DNA from: an uncultured Eubacterium sp.
GTDB lineage: Bacteria; Bacillota_A; Clostridia; Lachnospirales; Lachnospiraceae
Reading direction: 5' to 3'
NCBI GenBank assembly: GCA_948560485.1
Contig: CAOXUF010000065.1
Span: forward strand, 1 to 9,434
Length of the DNA stretch: 9,434 nt
Shown: in pieces, positions 5,476-9,434 of the stretch
How the letters are laid out: every line of letters starts with the position of its first letter
Position numbering within the stretch: position 1 is the first letter of the stretch
Program-made: the position numbers and the translations under genes
Notes under the pieces: generated by a model
Databases searched by the model: none
What the model saw: only the letters and a program-made list of their open reading frames with translations
What the model was told of the DNA's origin: nothing

Positions 5476-6306
5476 ATAAATAATTACATTCCAATAAATT
5501 TTACATATTATGATCCACGAAACAGTTTATTTAAAGCTGGTAGAAGTGATAGAGAAAGAGTAACAGTTTATACTTGCAATAATTCAGAAAATTGTGATGC
5601 TTGTAAGAGAAATAAGTGTGTAATGCTAAATGGATTATATTCACATTCTTGTCCTTATGGACAAATGAGAAGAGAAGAAGGATATACAAAAGCTGCAAGA
5701 AGATGTGGTGATTTAATACGAAAGAGAAAAGAAAAATATGGAGATGTTGCACATTCCAAAGGAGATTTAAAATTCTTGTGTTATATTGGTGATTATGTGT
5801 TTCTTCCGTTGCCACATTTGATTAACTATTCAAATTCTATTAGAGATAAAAACTTCTTTATGGGTGATGGAGATATTATAAGGAAAGAAGATTTTACACC
5901 AGAGTTTATTGTAGAGCTTATAAAGTACAGACCAAAGGCGTTGATGGGCGGTGAGATTACATCTTATCAAAAGAAAGAAGTTCCTAAATTCTGCAATCAA
6001 CTTAAACGGTATATGCCGGAAATGTTTGAAAAAGTGAAGAAGATATATCCAGAAATAGAAGATAGAATTGAGGATATAGATTATAGAGATAAGTGGGCGA
6101 AAGTGGTTACGTTGCTTCCTGGGAAAGTAAAACTCAGCACAGACATACTTGAATGGGATGGGAGGGTAATTAAGGCTGAAGGAAATCAAATTTCATTTTG
6201 GCGATTGACTAATGAACTGGTTGTTGTTACTCCTGACGAAAGCACTTATGTCCAAATTGTAGATAATGCAATGGTTACAGATGATACAGAATTTAAGGAT
6301 GAATGA
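5476..6306 (+). CDS. Cys-cluster hypothetical protein, 276 aa; probable ATA start
   Basis: From ATA 5476 the protein begins 'MNNYIPINFTYYDPRN' if the initiator is read as Met. A Cys-rich knot follows: Cys34, Cys40, Cys43, Cys48 and Cys59 ('CNNSENCDACKRNKC', 'SHSCPYG'). A basic helix comes next ('YTKAARRCGDLIRKRKEK'). Residues 90-160 carry 'FLCYIGDYVFLPLPHL' and 'ALMGGEITSYQKKEVPKF'. The last 100 residues are an acidic helical part and a beta-rich end ('WDGRVIKAEGNQISFWRLT'). The first canonical in-frame start is ATG 5623, which would remove four of the five clustered cysteines. The knot looks metal-binding; no enzymatic function is evident. It opens the operon that leads to the ATPase-like gene. 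Confidence 0.78.
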   Translation: MNNYIPINFTYYDPRNSLFKAGRSDRERVTVYTCNNSENCDACKRNKCVMLNGLYSHSCPYGQMRREEGYTKAARRCGDLIRKRKEKYGDVAHSKGDLKFLCYIGDYVFLPLPHLINYSNSIRDKNFFMGDGDIIRKEDFTPEFIVELIKYRPKALMGGEITSYQKKEVPKFCNQLKRYMPEMFEKVKKIYPEIEDRIEDIDYRDKWAKVVTLLPGKVKLSTDILEWDGRVIKAEGNQISFWRLTNELVVVTPDESTYVQIVDNAMVTDDTEFKDE

Positions 6307-6348
6307 GCCATTGAAAGGTTAATTTTCTTGGAATATGGAGGTAAGAGT

Positions 6349-6609
6349 ATGAAAGAAAGATATGTATTTATATTTGATTATGATAGTGGCTGGATGATTC
6401 TTTTATATGAAGACAGAGTTAATACGAAATATTTTAATTCAGCAGAAAATGGATGGGATAATTCATTAGATTATGCAAATCTATTTATTGAAAATGGTGG
6501 AAAGAAATATTATTACATGCTACCATCGTATGATCTTGTCAAAGATATTGATGTGTTTAAACTTGAAAATCGTCTGATTAAATCTTTGGAAAATTATTTA
6601 TTGAAATAA
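6349..6609 (+). CDS. Hypothetical protein, 86 aa
   Basis: ATG 6349 is chosen because GGAGGT (6337-6342) lies 6 nt upstream; an in-frame ATG at 6334 has that ribosome-binding site after it and is rejected. The N-terminal half alternates strands and turns ('RYVFIFDYDSGWMILLYED', 'KYFNSAENGWDNSLDYANLF'). The C-terminal part is helical ('DVFKLENRLIKSLENYLLK'). There is no cysteine, membrane segment or known motif. It starts 42 bases after the Cys-cluster gene in the same direction and is probably co-transcribed with it. Function unknown. Confidence 0.8.
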   Translation: MKERYVFIFDYDSGWMILLYEDRVNTKYFNSAENGWDNSLDYANLFIENGGKKYYYMLPSYDLVKDIDVFKLENRLIKSLENYLLK

Positions 6610-6637
6610 TTGATAAAATCTTGGTTTCAAGTAGTGG

Positions 6638-6644
6638 GGAGGTG
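6638..6644 (+). promoter_or_regulatory. Ribosome-binding site without an ATG at normal spacing
   Basis: GGAGGTG lies upstream of the 58-61-aa gene. The codons that follow in frame are ATT (0 nt), TCA, GTA 6651 (6 nt) and TTT. In-frame GTG 6642 is part of the site itself, and TTG 6621 has no upstream ribosome-binding site. Confidence 0.5.
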
Positions 6645-6650
6645 ATTTCA

Positions 6651-6827
6651 GTATTTAATGTATGGAGGCTTCATAAAAATTTTGATACATCAGGAAAGGT
6701 ATACGAAGAATATATGGAGTGTGTGAAAGTGTACGCAGTTAGAGATGATAAAAACGGTTATCCTCAATTTCTAATTTATGAAAATGGGGAATGGAAGTAT
6801 GTGAGTGCAAAGCATTTTAGAGGATAA
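6651..6827 (+). CDS. Small hypothetical protein, about 58 aa; uncertain start
   Basis: The frame ends at TAA 6825-6827. The strong GGAGGTG at 6638-6644 points to initiation near 6651, where the codon is GTA and the protein would begin 'MFNVWRLHKNFD'. Canonical options are GTG 6642, embedded in the ribosome-binding site (61 aa), and TTG 6621, without one (68 aa). The protein is beta-rich and aromatic ('ECVKVYAVRDDKNGYPQFLIYENGEWKYV' in two strands and a turn) and ends in 'SAKHFRG'. Its compact hairpin-like pattern suggests a tiny single-domain protein that may serve as a binding partner. Function unknown. Confidence 0.65.
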   Translation, partial: VFNVWRLHKNFDTSGKVYEEYMECVKVYAVRDDKNGYPQFLIYENGEWKYVSAKHFRG

Positions 6828-6853
6828 AAATCATAAAAGGAGAACTAATACAT

Positions 6854-7063
6854 ATGGCATTAACAAAGAAGCAAGAGAAACAGTTAAACGGTGAAATCAA
6901 AAAGACTTTAGAAGAAGTCAGATTCCAAGGATTGAAAGATGGTGCTGCCGGTATTCTTGGAGCAGTTTTAGAAATGTGTAACAGTGGTAAGACGGATGCG
7001 GAGATTGTTAAGGATATTAAGGATTTTTGTGAGAAGTCATTGAATATGGATGGAATGAAATGA
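6854..7063 (+). CDS. Small helical hypothetical protein, 69 aa
   Basis: ATG 6854 follows AAGGAG (6837-6842) at 11 nt. The protein is all-helical: 'LTKKQEKQLNGEIKKTLEEV', then a Gly/Ala-rich helix 'GLKDGAAGILGAVLEMC', then 'TDAEIVKDIKDFCEKSL'. The middle segment is hydrophobic but too short and interrupted for a clear membrane span. I have an impression of near-identical small proteins in gut Firmicute phages, without a function. Its TGA stop lies in the GAGGTG of the next gene, so the two are coupled. Confidence 0.8.
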   Translation: MALTKKQEKQLNGEIKKTLEEVRFQGLKDGAAGILGAVLEMCNSGKTDAEIVKDIKDFCEKSLNMDGMK

Positions 7064-7067
7064 GGTG
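7062..7067 (+). promoter_or_regulatory. Ribosome-binding site overlapping a stop codon, paired with ATT or GTG
   Basis: GAGGTG overlaps the TGA of the preceding gene. ATT 7074 is at 6-nt spacing. GTG 7065 is in frame but lies inside the site, and ATG 7089 is 21 nt away. Confidence 0.5.
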
Positions 7068-7073
7068 ATAAGT

Positions 7074-7496
7074 ATTCCAGTAAAAAATATGGAATGTTCT
7101 GTTGTAAATATATTTGATACAGAAACAGGGAAAAATTTAGGACAAATTAATGATGTTAATTCTATTGAAATGACATCAGAATATAAGACTGATTATATTC
7201 AGAAAGATTCAAAGAATATTTTATCTTTTAATCATGATTCAACATATACAATAACTTTTGATATAAATGATTCAGTCAATACAGAAGAATTTTATAAAGT
7301 ATTAGGAGTAGATACGTCAAGTATGCCAGATACTTATGATATTCAAATTCTGAAAATTGTACAAGTTCGTAAGCATAAAAAGAGAAGAATAAATAAGAAG
7401 TGGGATAAGAGATATGGATATAAACAGATAGTAGTTAATAGTAAAGGGTGGAAGATTAAAAATAATACAGATGGTAGCTTTAAATTTATAAAATAA
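7074..7496 (+). CDS. Hypothetical protein, about 140 aa, with basic C-terminal patch
   Basis: The frame ends at TAA 7494-7496. Its start is unclear: ATT 7074 has ideal spacing from GAGGTG (7062-7067) and gives 'MPVKNMECSVVNIFD'; GTG 7065 overlaps the ribosome-binding site (143 aa), and ATG 7089 is too far from it. Residues 1-85 look beta-rich ('CSVVNIFDTETGKNLGQIN', 'STYTITFDIND'). Residues 95-120 are strongly basic ('VRKHKKRRINKKWDKRYGYK'), and the end is 'DGSFKFIK'. The basic patch would suit binding to nucleic acid or an acidic partner; that is inference. It lies directly upstream of the ATPase-like gene, with a 57-base gap. Confidence 0.72.
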   Translation: MPVKNMECSVVNIFDTETGKNLGQINDVNSIEMTSEYKTDYIQKDSKNILSFNHDSTYTITFDINDSVNTEEFYKVLGVDTSSMPDTYDIQILKIVQVRKHKKRRINKKWDKRYGYKQIVVNSKGWKIKNNTDGSFKFIK

Positions 7497-7553
7497 TCTT
7501 TCGATGAAAGCACGATTTCCTTGGGTGTAGAAAAGAAACGGAGGTAAAGTTAT

Positions 7554-9383
7554 TTGGCAGTAGAATTAAAAGTGAATGTGATAAATCAGCTTAAATTGCT
7601 TCGCCAAAGCACATTTAAGGATATATATTGTTTCCTCGATGAAGATGTACAGAATGCTCAGAGAGCAAAAGCAACAGAAGTAAAGGTTACTGTTGATAGA
7701 TGGGGAGAAAAAACTGTTACTATTGAAAACAATGGCAATGTACTTACTAATCCACAGGCACTATTTTCTATTGCAGAAAGTGATTGGGATGAAGAAGTAA
7801 GAAATAGTGAAAATCCTTTTGGTATGGGATTCTTCAGCAATATTACTGTTAGTAATCTTATCAATGTTCATTCAGGAAATACATATATTACATTTGATGT
7901 AGAAGATATGATTTCTACGAACAATACAGAAATCAAAGTAGAAGAAATAGATGAATATTATGACGGATTCAAATTAATTCTTAGAAATTTTGATTTTGAT
8001 ACAGCGAGTTCATATGATATACAGGAGCGTGTAGAAGTTCTCGGAAAATATATTCATGAGTTAGACATTTATTATAATGGAGAATTAATTGAAGAAAAGG
8101 ATCTGACAGAGGGTGATGGCAGTAAGTATCAATTTTCTGTAGATGATGAAAATTGCAAAGGTTGGATTGCATTAGGAAATAATTACTCTTGGGGAAATAA
8201 TGTCAATGTATTTTACAAAGGAAGGTTGGTTGCTCCGTTAGAAGGATTGCCATACTTAAAAGGTGATTTACATGTAAGCGACAAAACTCTCAATTTAACA
8301 TCTCCAGATAGAAAAGATATTATCAAAGATGAAAAATTGAATGTATTTAAAAAGGTGATAATAGAACATGTTGAAAAATACTGTACATCTTTATTGGTAA
8401 ACGGAGAAGAGAATATTAGTGTTTATGCTTCTTGCTTTGGTTATTATGTGAATAAAAAGAATGTAAAAAATAGCATCAAATTTATGACATTCAAGAGCAA
8501 AAGTGAAGATGACATTAAATATCTAAAAGGAATTGCTATTGCAAGAGGGAAAAACAAAGATATCAAATCTTTTACAGGTTATGAAATATATCTGAAAAAA
8601 GATGCAGCCAAACAAAATGAGCAAATTGTAAATGAAGTTACTGTAAATCCTAAATTACAAACGGCACCAGAGGAAGCTAACGGACGAATTTATCATGAAG
8701 CATCGTATTCTCATAGAGATGGATATGTAGAAGTACCAGAAATAAAAATAAAAGACTTAATGGAAAAGAGAGGTTCTTTAATTATTGATCCATCAGAACC
8801 GACTTTTTATATAGGTTTCAGTGAAGTAGAACAATATGAATACAAGCTGAATATTGCAAAACATTATGATTTGAAAATTATTGTGAGTCGCAATGAGGTG
8901 GAAACTTATATTTTAAAATCTATGAAAGAGTCTGATAATGTGTTACATATTTCTGAACTTAAAGAAGAAATAACTGTTAGAGGATATTTATCAAATACAG
9001 AATTATCTATCAAAGAAAGTAGAGCATTGATGATCTTCGATATGATTAGTAGAATTTTAGGTTTTGATCATAATGTATTTGCTATTGGCGATTTAATGGT
9101 GACAAAATCTGTTTCAGTAGAATCAATTGGTGTTGAAGAAGAAATGGTCGAACCAAATATTGTTGTATTGAAAGATGAACTGAATGATAAAGTTTATGTG
9201 GATAGAAGCGTCATTAACAAGAATAAGCTGAGAAATGATACAGATGCGAATTTAGATATATTTGATTATCAGTTTATTATGGCAAATTTTAAAGAAATGA
9301 TGAAACAGGTTGCATTAGTGGCTGGTATATCACCAAATGATTGTGAAGTAAAAGTATTAGATATTTTAGGAAATTGTGCTTGA
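7554..9383 (+). CDS. GHKL/Hsp90-like ATPase-fold protein, 609 aa, with altered ATP-binding motif
   Basis: TTG 7554 has GGAGGT (7540-7545) 8 nt upstream. The N-terminus shows the GHKL (gyrase, Hsp90, histidine kinase, MutL) fold. The N-box is 'DEDVQNAQRAKAT', with the candidate catalytic Glu30 four residues before Asn34. Motif G1 lies at 55-64 ('VTIENNGNVL') and motif G2 at 87-95 ('NPFGMGFFS'). In G1 the adenine-contacting Asp of D-x-G-x-G is Asn59, and the second Gly is Val63, so ATP binding may be weak or lost. 'LFSIAESDWDEE' (70-81) is a stretch I associate with phage Hsp90-like proteins. Residues 150-300 should be the second (transducer-like) domain. Residues 390-609 are of unknown type ('LIIDPSEPTFYIGF', 'KVYVDRSVINKNKL'). 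Likely cytoplasmic. The role is unknown; a chaperone or a conformational switch is possible. Confidence 0.85.
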   Translation: MAVELKVNVINQLKLLRQSTFKDIYCFLDEDVQNAQRAKATEVKVTVDRWGEKTVTIENNGNVLTNPQALFSIAESDWDEEVRNSENPFGMGFFSNITVSNLINVHSGNTYITFDVEDMISTNNTEIKVEEIDEYYDGFKLILRNFDFDTASSYDIQERVEVLGKYIHELDIYYNGELIEEKDLTEGDGSKYQFSVDDENCKGWIALGNNYSWGNNVNVFYKGRLVAPLEGLPYLKGDLHVSDKTLNLTSPDRKDIIKDEKLNVFKKVIIEHVEKYCTSLLVNGEENISVYASCFGYYVNKKNVKNSIKFMTFKSKSEDDIKYLKGIAIARGKNKDIKSFTGYEIYLKKDAAKQNEQIVNEVTVNPKLQTAPEEANGRIYHEASYSHRDGYVEVPEIKIKDLMEKRGSLIIDPSEPTFYIGFSEVEQYEYKLNIAKHYDLKIIVSRNEVETYILKSMKESDNVLHISELKEEITVRGYLSNTELSIKESRALMIFDMISRILGFDHNVFAIGDLMVTKSVSVESIGVEEEMVEPNIVVLKDELNDKVYVDRSVINKNKLRNDTDANLDIFDYQFIMANFKEMMKQVALVAGISPNDCEVKVLDILGNCA

Positions 9384-9434
9384 AAGACTAACTATTAAAA
9401 GTCAAGACCTAAAATGAAATTTTTTGAATGAATT

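Noticed and set aside
1939..5526. Shared GATCCACGAAAC at about 1942 and 5512, encoding DPRN in both genes
   Set aside because: Only 12 bases long, within coding sequence of otherwise dissimilar proteins, and not found a third time; probably coincidence.
7498..7510. CTTTC-GAT-GAAAG hairpin between the 140-aa gene and the ATPase-like gene
   Set aside because: Five pairs with a 3-base loop and no T run; too weak for a terminator, and the genes appear to be one operon.
9414..9431. ATG at 9414 as start of a further gene
   Set aside because: The frame stops after five codons; no other start is visible before the window ends.
1..9434. Alternative genetic code (stop-codon reassignment) in this element
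   Set aside because: All three stop codons end plausible genes at sensible places next to ribosome-binding sites, and no frame needs an in-frame stop to be read through.

Overview
The window is AT-rich, with strong GGAGG/GAGGTG ribosome-binding sites and AGA/ATA-rich codon use. This fits a low-GC Firmicute, most likely a gut Clostridia/Lachnospiraceae-type host. The content is a dense run of small, closely packed, mostly uncharacterised genes. There is no housekeeping gene, transposase, integrase, rRNA, tRNA or CRISPR array. It looks like the accessory (non-structural) part of a large phage, prophage or phage-like element. That assignment is inference from gene style: no capsid, terminase, portal or replication gene lies in view.

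Layout: the left edge holds the 3' end of one gene (1-174) and then a small Cys-cluster protein (186-482). A 66-aa Cys-motif protein follows on the minus strand (539-739), with its own promoter and an 11-bp inverted repeat around it. Plus-strand genes then run almost without a break. They are a 58-aa and an 86-aa protein (857-1294), a zinc-ribbon protein (1330-1605), a tyrosine-rich 430-aa protein (1678-2970), a coiled-coil protein (2954-3358), a beta-rich small protein (3372-3758), a two-TM membrane protein (3796-4308) and an overlapping 151-aa protein (4292-4747). A hairpin at 4763-4795 separates these from a minus-strand membrane/coiled-coil gene (4815-5303) that has an extended -10 promoter. 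The plus-strand run resumes with a 276-aa Cys-cluster protein (5476-6306), four small proteins (6349-7496) and a 609-aa GHKL/Hsp90-like ATPase-fold protein (7554-9383).

The most unusual feature is translation initiation. Three plus-strand genes have a good Shine-Dalgarno sequence but no in-frame ATG, GTG or TTG for 49 to 58 codons. The codon at normal spacing is ATA (3796, 5476) or GTA/ATT (1330/1336). Two more genes (near 6651 and 7074) show the same arrangement less strictly, and three others start with TTG. The second oddity is the ATPase-like protein. It keeps the N-box and the G2 glycine motif but has Asn in place of the adenine-binding Asp of motif G1. The two minus-strand genes look like independently expressed single-gene insertions (moron-like).

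I cannot assign a specific pathway to most of these proteins. No gene-free stretch exceeds 300 bases; the longest is about 170 bases (5304-5475).
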